This document shows, in pieces, positions 29,575-39,099 of a stretch of DNA of 64,000 nucleotides. Under the pieces are notes generated by a model. It saw only the letters and a program-made list of their open reading frames with translations, ran no database searches and was not told the origin of the DNA. The translations under genes were made by a program, and so were the position numbers. Numbering within the stretch: position 1 is the first letter of the stretch; every line of letters starts with the position of its first letter. Source of the stretch: AP-15 sp963818695 (GTDB lineage Bacteria; Pseudomonadota; Alphaproteobacteria; ATCC43930; CGMCC-115725); contig CAWFTG010000001.1 in the NCBI GenBank assembly GCA_963818695.1, positions 719,902 through 783,901 of the forward strand, in the 5' to 3' direction.

Positions 29575-30726
29575 CTACCCGGCAGCTTCGTCCCGAAGAC
29601 GGAGGGGACGCCGGCGCCGCAAGGCGCAAAGGCTTAATAGGCCCACCCCAACTATGGCTATTGTGCTCGGCTCCGGAACCGAAAGAGCGGCGAACAGACC
29701 ATCGGCTTCGGCATTGAGACCGGTGGTAAAATAGAGAATGTCGGGGCTGCCGCCGCTGCCGCCATTCCCGAAGGTTAAGGCCCAAAGCCCTTGCCAGGCC
29801 GAGTTGCTGTCGAGGGTCGCGAGAAAGTTTCCGTTAGTCGGGTCGTAGGCGTTGATTTCCCCGCCGAGGGGGCTGAGGTTGCCGTAGGCAAAGTTGCCGA
29901 TCAGCAGGTCGCCGCTGAACTGGCCGAAACCGGTCGGGGCTAAAGCGATGCCCCATGGCGCGGCGAGCTGGCTGCTTGTGCTGAATGTCGTGAAAGTCCC
30001 ATCGGGGTTGAGAATCGCCACAGCTCCGACCGTAGCCGTGGTCTGGGCTAAATGCCCGGCCGGTGCGTAAGTCACATAGATCGCGCCGCCGATGTTCTGC
30101 ACATTGAACGGGACGAGGTTGGCGGGCAGGTTGGGATTGGTAAATTGGCCCACAAGCTGGAAGGAGCCGTTGAAGACGTCGACAGTACCCGCCGCGTTGT
30201 TGGCTGCGTAGAGGAGCGGCGCCGCGGTGGTACCCCCAATGGCCAGACCGGTGTAAGAGGCTCCCGCCGGACCCGTCGCTGCAAGCGCAGCCGGGTTCGG
30301 CATCGCGGCCCAGGCATAAATGTTGCCGTTGAGACTGGCAAAGATGAAATGCGCGGCGGTGGGGGTGCCGGATTGATTTGTCACGAAGGACGTCGTGGCA
30401 ACACCGCCGATTGAATTGTTGACCTGGCCGGTGGGCGTCGGGACCGTGACCACGAGGGGCCCGCCCGCCGGGGTCGCGCTCAGCCCGTTCACCGTGTAAA
30501 GGGTGGATACACCTGCATGTTGATCCGAGATCCAGAGAGGGCTCGTCGCGCTCTCCGAAACACCCCAAGGGTTCTGCAAATTCGAATCCTGGACGGCAGC
30601 AATCCCAGGCAAATCCGAGACGAGATTGGTCTGAGAATAGCCGGTGATCGGAGTCGCATCGGCAATCGCTGCTGACAGCCCAAACCCGACCAGGATAACC
30701 GAGAGAACGCGAGAAGAACGCCTCAT
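29575..30726 (-). CDS. TIGR03118 family secreted protein with PEP-CTERM anchor
   Basis: 383 residues. An N-terminal signal (VLSVILVGFGLSAAIADA) is followed by a beta-propeller-like body with NPWGVSESATSPLWISDQ, a TIGR03118 signature. The C-terminus has the PEP-CTERM sorting signal: VPEPSTI, a hydrophobic helix, then RRRR. Exosortase cleaves such proteins and routes them to the surface or exopolysaccharide; no exosortase gene is in this window. A second PEP-CTERM protein lies at 58270-58917. ATG 30726 is preceded by AGGAGGCAGG. Confidence 0.85.
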   Translation of the reverse strand: MRRSSRVLSVILVGFGLSAAIADATPITGYSQTNLVSDLPGIAAVQDSNLQNPWGVSESATSPLWISDQHAGVSTLYTVNGLSATPAGGPLVVTVPTPTGQVNNSIGGVATTSFVTNQSGTPTAAHFIFASLNGNIYAWAAMPNPAALAATGPAGASYTGLAIGGTTAAPLLYAANNAAGTVDVFNGSFQLVGQFTNPNLPANLVPFNVQNIGGAIYVTYAPAGHLAQTTATVGAVAILNPDGTFTTFSTSSQLAAPWGIALAPTGFGQFSGDLLIGNFAYGNLSPLGGEINAYDPTNGNFLATLDSNSAWQGLWALTFGNGGSGGSPDILYFTTGLNAEADGLFAALSVPEPSTIAIVGVGLLSLCALRRRRPLRLRDEAAG

Positions 30727-30829
30727 GGTCCTGCCTCCTACGGAAGTATTTTAACTACTTATCGGAAGCCTCGACGGGCGAGCAACGATCAAATTGGAAA
30801 ATGCTTGCCGGCTGCTCCGAGCCGGTCGA

Positions 30830-32006
30830 TCACATTCTCGTGAGTGCGGCGGCGACCGCGACGAGCGTCGCGTCGCTGCCGGGACCCCCGACGATCGATA
30901 AGCCAACCGGTAAGCCATCGACCTCGGCGCCGGGAATATTTACTTGCGGCGCTCCGGTGAGCCCGCCATGGGCACACAGACACAGGATGCGGTCGCGCTG
31001 GGCGCTTGCGACCGACAGCGGCTCGCCGCGCTTGGGCGCCGGGAATGGGGTCGTCGGGAGGCAGAGGATTGTGCCCGGCGCCAGCAGATGGCGCATCCGG
31101 CCGCGCGCCTCGTGCCGTACCAGATTGGGCCCATTGGCGCTCTGTTTCGGGGATTTGCGATCCCGTAAACAAATTTCGCGCGACGCTGTACGCGAAGCGA
31201 GGGTTGTCGCGCTCGATCCAATCCTTAAAGGTCAGCCAGGCCTCGGAGGGCTGCAGAGTGCGCTGCGCCCGCGCCCACTGCACAATGCCCGCCGGGGCCA
31301 TGACCTCCTCGCGCGTATCGCCAACCATCTCTTGCAGCCGCTCGACCGTTGGCTGCAAGGCGGCGCCGACTTCCGGATCGGCAAAGGCGAAAGCATCGAC
31401 TGCGACGATCAGCCTGTCCGGCAATGCCGACGGGATCGGCTCGTCGAGCATGACGCTCGCCACTTTGGCGAAGGAGGCGGCCTCGCGCGCGAACCAGCCC
31501 GTCGTGTCGGAGCTCGGCGCCTGCGGCATCATTCCCGCGACGGGAAGCCGGCCATGCGTCGGCCGAATGCCATAAAGCCCGCAGAAACTCGCCGGAACAC
31601 GTACCGAGCCGCCCGTATCGGTGCCGAGTGCGGTGTCGCAGATCCCGGCGGCGACCGCAGCGGCCGAGCCCGATGAAGAGCCGCCGGGCACTCGGCCGGG
31701 CGCCCGCGGGTTGACTGGCGTCCCGTAAAACGCATTTTCGCCGACAATGCCTAGTGAGACCTCGTCGGTGATCGTCTTGCCGATCAATGTCGCGCCGGCG
31801 TCCAGCAGCCGCTGCACGGCCCAGGCATGCCGCGCCGGCACCTCGTTCGAGCGCGCCCAGTCGGGATTGCCGCCGCCGGTCGGATGCCCGGCCACGTCGA
31901 ACAAATCCTTGGCCGCAAAAGTCAGACCGGAAAGCGGCCCGCCCGGCCGCCCCTCGATATGGACCCGCGGACCGGGCACAAAGGCATTGATGTCGTCATC
32001 TGGCAT
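30830..32006 (-). CDS. Amidase signature family protein, one frameshift near 31140
   Basis: About 392 residues from ATG 32006 (MPDDDINAFVPGP). The catalytic Ser-cisSer-Lys machinery is visible: lysine in LTFAAKDLFDVAGHPT, then GGSSSGSAAAVAAGICDTAL and GTDTGGSVRVPASFCGLYG with the serine pair. Homology leaves the first frame near 31140 and continues in another (MRHLLAPGTILCLPTTPFPA, ending ALTRM). An extra base explains it. These enzymes hydrolyse C-N amide bonds; the substrate is unknown. Confidence 0.85.
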
Positions 32007-32101
32007 GTTGGGTCTCAAAGCAAGGACGGGATCGGCGGACAGAGGGCAATATGCATGCCGAACCACGCTGGGAGAAAATTCGGGCCGCGGCAAGAGCCTC
32101 A

Positions 32102-32157
32102 CCCCTCTCGCTGCGCTCGCCGCCCTCTCCCACGGTGCGCACGGTGCGGGAGAGGGG
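32102..32157. repeat. GC-rich palindrome in intergenic space
   Basis: A 9-bp perfect inverted repeat CCCTCTCCC (32123-32131)/GGGAGAGGG (32148-32156), preceded by a second CCCTCTC copy, lies between the amidase and TrpF-like genes. Such units are dispersed REP-like elements in alphaproteobacteria. Confidence 0.5.
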
Positions 32158-32219
32158 CTACAACGCATTCAGCTCGAAGCTCCTCTCTTGAGCCGCCCCG
32201 GAATCCCGGAATTTTCTGC

Positions 32220-32888
32220 ATGCTGGTACAGATCTACGAGGTTCGGACGCTCGAGGAAGCCGTTGCCCTGGCGCAAATCGGGGTCGACCACATTGGGGTG
32301 CTGGTTGGAGACGGCGCGTTTCCGCGCGAGCTGCCGCCGGACCGGGCGAGCGCGATATACGCCGCACTGCCGCCGGAAACCAAGCGGGTAGCGTTGTCGC
32401 TTTCGCCGGATCCCAATGAGATTGCACGGATCGTCGAGCAAACCCGGCCCGACATCATTCACATCGGGGCAGCGGTCGATCTGTTCTCCGTCCAAGACGC
32501 GCAGGTGCTCAAGGCCGCGTTCCCCAAAGTTCGGATCATGCGGGCGATCCCGATCGTTGACGAAAGGAGCATCGAATGCGCGGGGGATTATCGGGGCGTC
32601 GCCGACTTCCTGCTGCTCGACAGCCACGATCCCGGCGACAAACAGATCGGCGCCCGCGGACGCGTGCACGATTGGAGCATAAGCCGACGCATTGTCGACG
32701 AAGTCGGCGTGCCTGCCATCCTTGCCGGCGGTCTAGACGCAGATAACGTCGCCGCAGCGATTGCCGCAGTGCGGCCGGCAGGCGTCGATTCGAAAACCAA
32801 GACGGACCGAGCCAACGGCAATGGCAAAGATCTCGACAAGGTGTACCGCTTCGTCACTGCTGCGAAACTCACCACATCAAGGCAGTAG
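32220..32888 (+). CDS. TrpF-like (phosphoribosylanthranilate isomerase family) protein
   Basis: 222 residues with a TIM barrel of the TrpF type. The N-terminus MLVQIYEVRTLEEAVALAQI matches the first strand and helix but lacks the usual KxC catalytic motif of true TrpF. VDHIGVLVGDG, FLLLDSHDPG and PAILAGGLDADNVAAAI follow in family order. Loss of the N-terminal catalytic cysteine region suggests it is not the tryptophan-pathway enzyme. No other trp gene is near. ATG 32220 was chosen where homology begins. Confidence 0.7.
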   Translation: MLVQIYEVRTLEEAVALAQIGVDHIGVLVGDGAFPRELPPDRASAIYAALPPETKRVALSLSPDPNEIARIVEQTRPDIIHIGAAVDLFSVQDAQVLKAAFPKVRIMRAIPIVDERSIECAGDYRGVADFLLLDSHDPGDKQIGARGRVHDWSISRRIVDEVGVPAILAGGLDADNVAAAIAAVRPAGVDSKTKTDRANGNGKDLDKVYRFVTAAKLTTSRQ

Positions 32889-33126
32889 CCCGCAGCTCGA
32901 CGGCCCCATTGTTCTGTACCACACCCAATAGCTGCCACCGGCACTGCGATCCGGGCGCACAGCCGAGGCGCCGGTCATTCTCCGCCTTAGCCGCGAATTG
33001 CGGGTCGAAAATGACCGGCTTGCCGCTGTCGGTCGGATGCGGCAAGGGCGCCCACAGCTGCTGAGCCAGTGCCGGCACCGCGACAAACCCGGCCACGAGA
33101 GCGGCAGCGAGGGCGCCGTACCGCAT
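32869..33126 (-). CDS. Small secreted hypothetical protein
   Basis: 85 residues. Signal peptide MRYGALAAALVAGFVAVPALAQ precedes a short domain with two cysteines (LGCAPGSQCRW). It overlaps the 3' end of the convergent TrpF-like gene by 20 bases and starts 6 bases from the stop of the peroxiredoxin gene on the same strand. Family unknown. Confidence 0.6.
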   Translation of the reverse strand: MRYGALAAALVAGFVAVPALAQQLWAPLPHPTDSGKPVIFDPQFAAKAENDRRLGCAPGSQCRWQLLGVVQNNGAVELRATALMW

Positions 33127-33132
33127 TGCGCG

Positions 33133-33615
33133 TCAGAGCGCCTTCAGCATAGCTTCGGCACTGGAAACGTCGAATACTCCCGGCTCCTCGACGTGCAACG
33201 CCTTGACGATGCCGTTGTCGACCAGCATCGAATAGCGTTGCGAGCGCATCCCCATGCCTTCCTTCCTGCGGTCGAGCTCGAGGCCGATGGCGCGAGTGAA
33301 CTCGCCGCTGCCGTCGCCCAGCATGACGATGTCGTCTCCGCAATTGTGCTCCTTGCCCCAGGCGCCCATGACAAACGGGTCGTTGACCGCAATGCAGGCG
33401 ATCGTGTCGACCCCTTTAGCCTTGATCTCGGCGCCATTGGTGACGTAGCCCGGCAAATGCCGTTGCGAGCAGGTCCGCGTATAGGCGCCCGGGACCGCGA
33501 ACAAAGCGACCTTCTTGCCGGCGAAGAATTCGTCCGAGCTGACGGTCTTCACGCCTTCCGGGGTCAGATAGCGCATCGTCACCGAGGGGATCCGGTCGCC
33601 TGCCTTGATCGTCAT
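33133..33615 (-). CDS. Peroxiredoxin, Prx5 type
   Basis: 160 residues. A thiol peroxidase reducing hydroperoxides, with peroxidatic Cys49 in VPGAYTRTCS. The P-x-x-x-T-x-x-C frame is kept, though family members usually have proline where Arg47 lies. RHLPGY, WGKEHNCGDDIVMLGDG and RSQRYSMLVDNG are typical Prx5 segments. Cys96 in the HNC segment may resolve the disulfide, an inference. ATG 33615 has GGAGG upstream. Confidence 0.9.
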   Translation of the reverse strand: MTIKAGDRIPSVTMRYLTPEGVKTVSSDEFFAGKKVALFAVPGAYTRTCSQRHLPGYVTNGAEIKAKGVDTIACIAVNDPFVMGAWGKEHNCGDDIVMLGDGSGEFTRAIGLELDRRKEGMGMRSQRYSMLVDNGIVKALHVEEPGVFDVSSAEAMLKAL

Positions 33616-33630
33616 TGAGCTGTCCTCCGT

Positions 33631-34545
33631 TCAATCGATGTGGAATACGGCTTTACCGCGGATTTGCCGGTCGCGCAGTTGCGGACCGATCCGAGCGAGC
33701 TCGCGCCAGCTGTGCTCGACGAGATGCGGCTTTAATGAACCATCGGCGACCAGCGAGACCAATAATGCCAGATCGGGCGCAAAGCGCTCCTCGGCTTCGG
33801 ACGTGAAGTAGGAGAAGCCTTGAACACGCGCATTCGGGTGCTCAGCCAGATCGCGAAAGCTGAACGGCGTCGGCTCGCCCGACGAGTTGCCGAACACGAC
33901 GATCGTTCCCTGCGCGTCAATATGAGCGATTGCGGCGGCGAGGGAGGACCCGCCAGCGGATTCGAGGATCAGCGCGAAATTGCCTTGAACGCTCTCGATC
34001 GTTTCGACGGTCTCGTCCGCCCCGCGCAGGTGACGGCCCCGCTCGGGTCCGCCGACCACGGCAGTGACGCGCGCCCCGGAGCGAGCGGCGATCTGCGTCG
34101 CCAGATGACCGACACCGCCGGCAGCGCCGGTGACCAGCACACGCTTGCCGAGGAGGGGGGCGCCATGACGCAATGTGCGCAATGCCGTCAAGCCAGCGAC
34201 CGGCAGGGCGGCGGCTTCCTCGATGAGGACGTTGTCCGGCAATACCGCCATCCGGCGCGCCGGCACCGCAGCACGCTCCGCCCAGCCGGCGTTGTCGGTT
34301 AGCGCGACGACGCGTGCGCCGGCTTTCGGGCCGCTGCCGTTCGCCGCGGCCTGGACGACGACCCCGCTGATGTCCTGGCCCGGCCGCCAGCCTTCGGGAC
34401 GGATCTGGAAAAGCCGCAATTCGCCGCGGTTGAGCGAAAATGCCCGCACCTCGACAAGCGCCTCGTTCGGCCTTGGCTCCGGCTCCGGTACCTCGCGGAT
34501 CTCCACGGGTGCGGAGGCTTTGGAGGTGTTGACGACAGCGAGCAC
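33631..34545 (-). CDS. Zinc-independent MDR/quinone oxidoreductase-like protein
   Basis: 304 residues of the medium-chain dehydrogenase/reductase family. The N-terminal GroES-like domain lacks structural and catalytic zinc ligands, pointing to the quinone oxidoreductase branch. The nucleotide motif is VTGAAGGVGHLATQIAARSG. The start was set at GTG 34545 because AAGGAG lies 8 bases upstream; the upstream ATGs fall inside a REP-like palindrome. It is followed 15 bases on by the peroxiredoxin gene, probably one transcript with a redox theme. Confidence 0.82.
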   Translation of the reverse strand: MLAVVNTSKASAPVEIREVPEPEPRPNEALVEVRAFSLNRGELRLFQIRPEGWRPGQDISGVVVQAAANGSGPKAGARVVALTDNAGWAERAAVPARRMAVLPDNVLIEEAAALPVAGLTALRTLRHGAPLLGKRVLVTGAAGGVGHLATQIAARSGARVTAVVGGPERGRHLRGADETVETIESVQGNFALILESAGGSSLAAAIAHIDAQGTIVVFGNSSGEPTPFSFRDLAEHPNARVQGFSYFTSEAEERFAPDLALLVSLVADGSLKPHLVEHSWRELARIGPQLRDRQIRGKAVFHID

Positions 34546-34569
34546 GTCGGATGCTCCTTCTTGCTCGTC

Positions 34570-34592
34570 ATGGCCGGACATGACCCGGCCAT
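34570..34592. repeat. REP-like palindrome
   Basis: ATGGCCGG (34570-34577) and CCGGCCAT (34585-34592) form an 8-bp stem with a 7-base loop. The sequence around it (CGTCATGGCCGGACATGACC) is a common dispersed alphaproteobacterial palindrome. Confidence 0.55.
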
Positions 34593-34628
34593 TCACGAAG
34601 CGGCACGAGATCCCCGGTCGAGCCGGGG

Positions 34629-34665
34629 TGACGTTGATCGACCGATTGCCGGCCGATCAACGTCA
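34629..34665 (-). terminator. Hairpin overlapping the stop of the PanE-like gene
   Basis: A perfect 12-bp inverted repeat (TGACGTTGATCG/CGATCAACGTCA) begins inside the stop codon of the 34663-35730 gene. The stem strength and position fit transcript termination or 3' end protection; no T tract follows on the minus strand. Confidence 0.5.
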
Positions 34666-35730
34666 GTTGAGCCGCAGGTCGGTGATGTGCTTCGGGTCCG
34701 GCTTCAGTTCGCCGCGCTCGACCCGAGTGACGATGTCGGTCAGGATCGCGTTGGTCGGCGCGGCGATGCCGACCTTCTCGCCCTCACGCACGACAAAGCC
34801 GTTGAGGAACTGGATCTCGGTGCGGCGGCCTTTCACCATGTCCTGACCCATGGACGGGCGGTGCTCGCCGCCGCCGGGCCGGTTGGCCTCGCCGAGACGG
34901 TGCTCGTCGATTTCCCGTTGCGCCGCCGGATCGCCTTCGCCGGCACGAGCCAGGGTTTCCGGATCCATGTGGCTGACTTCATCGAACGTGTATCCGAGCG
35001 CCTGCCCGACGCGGATCGCCTCGCTGCCGAGCCGGTTCGAGAAATGACGGATCGCGTCGTTCTTGATCATGTCGCGCGTAATCATGCCGGTGCAGGCCGA
35101 GAGACCATTGCCCATGACATTGGTCACGAGCTTCGACCACCGCTCGCCCCACAGATTTTCCGTCACCATCGCGCTATCAGCATAACCGACCAGCCCGCAC
35201 ACCTCCTGGGCGCGTTCGGTGATGCGCCCATGGACTTCGCCGACCCGGAAGACGGTGTGGCGCGAGCCCGACTTGCCGGCGGCACGGCGCACCTGACCCG
35301 GGGCGTGCAGTTCGACTGTAATGGAGCTGGCGATCGAGCCCAGGGTCTTGCCCCAGCCGACAATGCCGGCAATCGTCTCCTCGTTCATGCAGTTCTGCAA
35401 CGACACAACGTATGCGCCGGGCGCGAGATATTGCTTGATCATCGCGGTCGCCCACGCAGTGTCGTAGGACTTCATGCAGACAAACGCGATGTCGATCGGC
35501 GCCTCCTTGGCGAGCTGCTGCGCCTCGGTGAGATGCAGGGCGCGAGGCTTGACGGTGAACGGCTCGACATCGCGGATATGGGTGACCCGCAGACCATCGT
35601 TGCGGATGGCCTCGACATTTTCCGGCCACGGATCGATGTAGGTCACATCCTCACCGGCCTGGACCATGTGGGCGCCGGCATAACAGCCGACGGCTCCCGC
35701 GCCGACGATCGCTATCTTCTTTTTCGCCAT
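34663..35730 (-). CDS. Ketopantoate reductase (ApbA/PanE) family protein
   Basis: 355 residues from ATG 35730, preceded by GGGAGAAG. The Rossmann motif IAIVGAGAVGCYAGAHMVQ opens the protein. FVCMKSYDTAWA and SLQNCMNEETIAG are the conserved mid-segments, and the helical C-terminal domain has ENLWGERWSKLVTNVMGNGL with the catalytic lysine region. It is larger than typical PanE, with an extra segment around EANRPGGGEHRPSMGQDM. This enlarged group is usually of unknown substrate. It is one of three PanE-like proteins in the window. Confidence 0.82.
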   Translation of the reverse strand: MAKKKIAIVGAGAVGCYAGAHMVQAGEDVTYIDPWPENVEAIRNDGLRVTHIRDVEPFTVKPRALHLTEAQQLAKEAPIDIAFVCMKSYDTAWATAMIKQYLAPGAYVVSLQNCMNEETIAGIVGWGKTLGSIASSITVELHAPGQVRRAAGKSGSRHTVFRVGEVHGRITERAQEVCGLVGYADSAMVTENLWGERWSKLVTNVMGNGLSACTGMITRDMIKNDAIRHFSNRLGSEAIRVGQALGYTFDEVSHMDPETLARAGEGDPAAQREIDEHRLGEANRPGGGEHRPSMGQDMVKGRRTEIQFLNGFVVREGEKVGIAAPTNAILTDIVTRVERGELKPDPKHITDLRLN

Positions 35731-35795
35731 AACGTCTTCTCCCATATCAGGGTTGCCGGCATCGCTCGCCGTGTTCGCCCAATCCTAGTAGGCTC

Positions 35796-36621
35796 ATGCG
35801 TTCGCGTCACGCTATCCCTTCGGCAAAGCCGATTTTGGCGGGCGGCGGACGGCGGCACCAAACCGTGCATGCCGTCCCCTATCGCTGGCGGTTGACGGGC
35901 AGCTTCCTCGCTCATCTGTTCAAGGCGACGGCGCAGCAGCACCATCGGGCATTGGCGGCGACGATCGCGCGGTTCGTGCCGGCCGAGGCGGTGGTCTTCG
36001 ATGTCGGGGCGCATGCCGGCCAATACACAAAACTGTTCGCGCGCGCCGCATCGGCCGGGCGGGTTTATGCCGTCGAGCCCGGCAGCTATGCGCGCTCGAT
36101 CTTGCGGACGGTGGTGTGGCTGCACCGGCTCGGCAATGTGTCGGTGCTGCCAATGGCGCTCGGCGCGGTCGATGGGCTCGACACGCTGAGCGTGCCGGTC
36201 AAGGCACATGGCAGCTACGGGTTCGGCCTGTCGCATCTGGGCCGGCCGCAAGACCGCTGGGCGGCGGTCGAGCAGGAGCTGGTGGCGGTGACGACGCTCG
36301 ATGCGGTCGTCGCCGCGCTCTCGCATCGACCGCGTCGATTTCATCAAGGCCGACATCGAGGGCTGGGAGCTCGCCTTTCTGCGCGGCGCCGAGAAAACCT
36401 TGCGGCGCTTCCGGCCGGCCATACTGATCGAGCTGTCGCGGCAGCATCTGGCACGCGCCGGCGACCAGATCGAGGCCGCCTTCGCCTTTCTCGCCGCGCG
36501 CGGCTATGTCGCGTGCGAGCTGTCGCCGAACGGAGAACTCGTTCCGGTGGGTGCTCCGCTCGACGGCGACTTCTGGTTCATCCCAAGCGAGGACGCCGTT
36601 GCTGCACGATTTGGGTCGTAG
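35796..36621 (+). CDS. FkbM family methyltransferase, one frameshift near 36320
   Basis: SAM-dependent methyltransferase of the FkbM family, about 275 residues in total. Motif I is VVFDVGAHAGQYTKLFAR, followed by VYAVEPG. The first frame leaves homology after TTLDAVVAALS; the next frame resumes with VDFIKADIEGWELAFLRGAE, the classic FkbM D-x-E-G motif, and runs to the stop at 36621. One extra base explains the shift. Substrate unknown; relatives methylate glycans or secondary metabolites. It is divergent from the PanE-like gene. Confidence 0.82.
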
Positions 36622-36701
36622 CGAGCTGCCGCCTGGAGGAGGATTGTTTCAAGCTGGTGGCTTCGATAACCTGCCGCTTGGCAGATCAGGGAGAGCCCAG
36701 C

Positions 36702-37662
36702 ATGGCGATCATTGTTGGCACCGGCGACTTCAAGTACCGCATCGTCGAGGATTGGGCGAAGCTGCCGGATCGCTGGTCGTTCAAGGAGGTCGGTGCAGTA
36801 GGGGTCGACGATAAGGACAACGTCTACGTCTTCAACCGCGGCGCACACCCGGTCATCGTGTTCGATCGCGAGGGCAATTTTTTGCGCTCCTGGGGTGAGG
36901 GCCAGTATCCGCGGGCGCATGGCGTCCATATGGGTCCGGACGATTCGATTTATCTGACCGATGATGGCGGCCATTTCGTCCGCAAATGCTCGCTCGACGG
37001 CAGGGTGTTGCTCGAGCTCGGGGTCCCCGGCAAGCCGGCGCCCTATATGAGCGGCGAGCCGTTCCACCGCTGCACCCACACCGCCCTGTCGCCGAAGGGC
37101 GAAATTTACGTCTCCGACGGCTATGGCAACGCCAAGGTGCACAAATATTCGCCCGACGGCAAATTGCTGATGTCGTGGGGCGGCCCCGGCACCAACCCCG
37201 GCGAGTTCAACATCGTGCACAACATCTGCACCGACGCCGATGGCTGGGTCTATGTCGCCGACCGCGAAAACCACCGCGTCCAAGTCTTCGACGGCAACGG
37301 TAAATACGAAACGCAATGGAATAATCTGCACCGGCCCTGCGGGCTCTACATGGACTATACCCGTCATCCGGTCTGCTATATCGGCGAGCTCGGCCCGGTC
37401 CAGCCGGTCAACCGCAACAGCCCGAACCTCGGACCCCGGGTCAGCATCGTCGACAGCCAGGGCAAGCTGTTGTCGCGCTTTGGCGACATGCACGCCGGCA
37501 CCGCGCCGACCGCGTTTCTCGGCCCGCATGGGCTCAGCGTCGAACTCGCGCGGCGACCTCTATGTCGGCGAGGTGTCGTGGACGCAATGGCCGCAATTCT
37601 ACCCCGACACGCCGCGGCCGGCTTACATCCGCTCGCTGCAGAAATACGAGCGCGTGCATTGA
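36702..37662 (+). CDS. NHL-repeat protein, copy 1 (amidating-lyase-like), frameshift near 37541
   Basis: About 319 residues, start ATG 36702 behind GGGAGAG. A six-bladed NHL beta-propeller with repeated FNRGAHPVIVFDREGNFLRS-type blades and the metal/His motif RAHGVHMGPDDSIYLTDDGG, as in peptidyl-alpha-hydroxyglycine alpha-amidating lyase relatives. Near 37541 an extra base moves the end into the next frame (NSRGDLYVGEVSWTQWPQFY, stop at 37662). The second copy at 37804-38763 is intact and shows the expected ending. No signal peptide is visible. Function in bacteria is unknown. Confidence 0.8.
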
Positions 37663-37681
37663 GGGCTTTACCGCTCTTCTT

Positions 37682-37782
37682 GTCATTCCCGCGAAAGCGG
37701 GAATCCAGAAGCGCCAAGGCTGCGGCGGCTGCCCAATTCAAGCCGGAGGCAGGCTCTGGACCCCCGCTTTCGCGGGGGTGAC
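37682..37782. repeat. Composite palindromic repeat between the two NHL copies
   Basis: Two palindromes face each other: TTCCCGCGAAAGCGGGAA near 37686-37703 and CCCCCGCTTTCGCGGGGG at 37761-37778. Their outer flanks are also inverted (GTCA...TCCAG and CTGGA...TGAC), so the whole 101 bases form a dimeric REP-type element. Cores of the same type recur inside gene fragments at 59.3 and 63.0-63.3 kb. Confidence 0.75.
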
Positions 37783-37803
37783 GAAATTGTGAGGGAGAAC
37801 GCA

Positions 37804-38763
37804 ATGACAGAGATCGTTGGCACCGGCGACTTCAAGTACCGCATCGTCGAGAACTGGGCGAAACTGCCCGACGGCTGGTCCTTCAAGGAGGTCGCCGCGG
37901 TCGGCATCGACGGCAAGGACAATGTCTATGCCTTCAACCGCGGCGAGCACCCGGTCATGGTGTTCGACCGCGACGGAAACTTCCTGCGCTCCTGGGGCGA
38001 AGGTCAATATCCGCGGGCGCACGGCGTCCATATGGGGCCCGACGATTCGATCTATCTGACCGACGATGGCGGCCATTTCGTGCGCAAATGCTCGCTCGAC
38101 GGCAAGCTATTGCTGGAGATCGGCGTCCCCGGCAAGCCGGCCCCCTATATGAGCGGCGAGCCCTTTCACCGCTGCACTCATACCGCCCTCTCGCCGAAAG
38201 GCGAGATTTATGTCTCCGATGGCTATGGCAACGCCAAGGTTCATAAATACTCGCCGGACGGCAAATTGCTGATGTCGTGGGGCGAGCCGGGCACCGGCCC
38301 GGGCGAGTTCAACATCGTGCACAATATCTGCACCGACGCCGAAGGTTGGATCTATGTCGCCGACCGCGAAAACCACCGCGTCCAGGTGTTCGACGGCAAC
38401 GGCAAATACGAGACGCAGTGGAATAACCTGCACCGCCCATGCGGCCTCTATATGGATTATACCCGCCATCCGGTCTGCTATATCGGCGAGCTCGGTCCGT
38501 CGATGGCGGTCAATTTGAAGAGCCCGAACCTTGGGCCCAGGGTCAGCATCGTCGACCACCAGGGCAAATTGCTGAGCCGGTTTGGGGACCCGCATGCGAG
38601 CCTGGCGCCGACCGGGTTCATCGGCCCGCACGGCATGTGCGCCAATTCGCGCGGCGACCTCTATGTCGGCGAGGTCGCGTGGACCTTGTGGCCGGGGGCC
38701 TTCCCGGGCGAACCGAGGCCTGAGAATTTGCGCTGCTTCCGCAAATTCGAGAAAGTCCGCTGA
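37804..38763 (+). CDS. NHL-repeat protein, copy 2 (amidating-lyase-like)
   Basis: 319 residues, start ATG 37804 behind GGGAG. Intact paralogue of the protein at 36702-37662 with near-identical blades through most of the length (both share HNICTDA, ADRENHRVQVFDGNGKYETQ and MDYTRHPVCYIGELGP). Differences cluster near the C-terminus after GELGP. Tandem duplication is recent by this measure. Catalytic identity with the animal amidating lyase should not be assumed. Confidence 0.82.
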   Translation: MTEIVGTGDFKYRIVENWAKLPDGWSFKEVAAVGIDGKDNVYAFNRGEHPVMVFDRDGNFLRSWGEGQYPRAHGVHMGPDDSIYLTDDGGHFVRKCSLDGKLLLEIGVPGKPAPYMSGEPFHRCTHTALSPKGEIYVSDGYGNAKVHKYSPDGKLLMSWGEPGTGPGEFNIVHNICTDAEGWIYVADRENHRVQVFDGNGKYETQWNNLHRPCGLYMDYTRHPVCYIGELGPSMAVNLKSPNLGPRVSIVDHQGKLLSRFGDPHASLAPTGFIGPHGMCANSRGDLYVGEVAWTLWPGAFPGEPRPENLRCFRKFEKVR

Positions 38764-38791
38764 TCTTGGGAGGTCCTTAACGGGGGGAGAC

Positions 38792-39097
38792 ATGGGCCAG
38801 GTCAGTGTGCCGGTGAACGGCCGCTCCTACGCGATCACCTGTGACGACGGACAGGAGACCCGCATCAGGCGTCTTGCGCAATATGTCGACGCAAAGGTGG
38901 CCGAGTTCGTCGGCAGCGTGGGTCAGATCGGAGAGGCCCGGCTGTTGCTGCTCGCGGCGCTTGTCATCGCCGACGAGCTCTCGGACGCCAATGATGCGAT
39001 CGAGCGGGCGCGCAACGGCGCCGAAAACGCGTCAAATGGGAGAGACGAAACGGCCGGGCGGGTCGCGCCTATTGCGGCGAGGCTGCAGACACCCTAG
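38792..39097 (+). CDS. zapA: Cell division protein ZapA
   Basis: 101 residues from ATG 38792. The N-terminal beta-hairpin reads GQVSVPVNGRSYAITCDDGQ, and the long helix starts at RIRRLAQYVDAKVAEFV, the ZapA pattern that binds and bundles FtsZ. The gene immediately precedes the 6S RNA, the classic location in proteobacteria, which supports both calls. Confidence 0.85.
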   Translation: MGQVSVPVNGRSYAITCDDGQETRIRRLAQYVDAKVAEFVGSVGQIGEARLLLLAALVIADELSDANDAIERARNGAENASNGRDETAGRVAPIAARLQTP

Positions 39098-39099
39098 CT

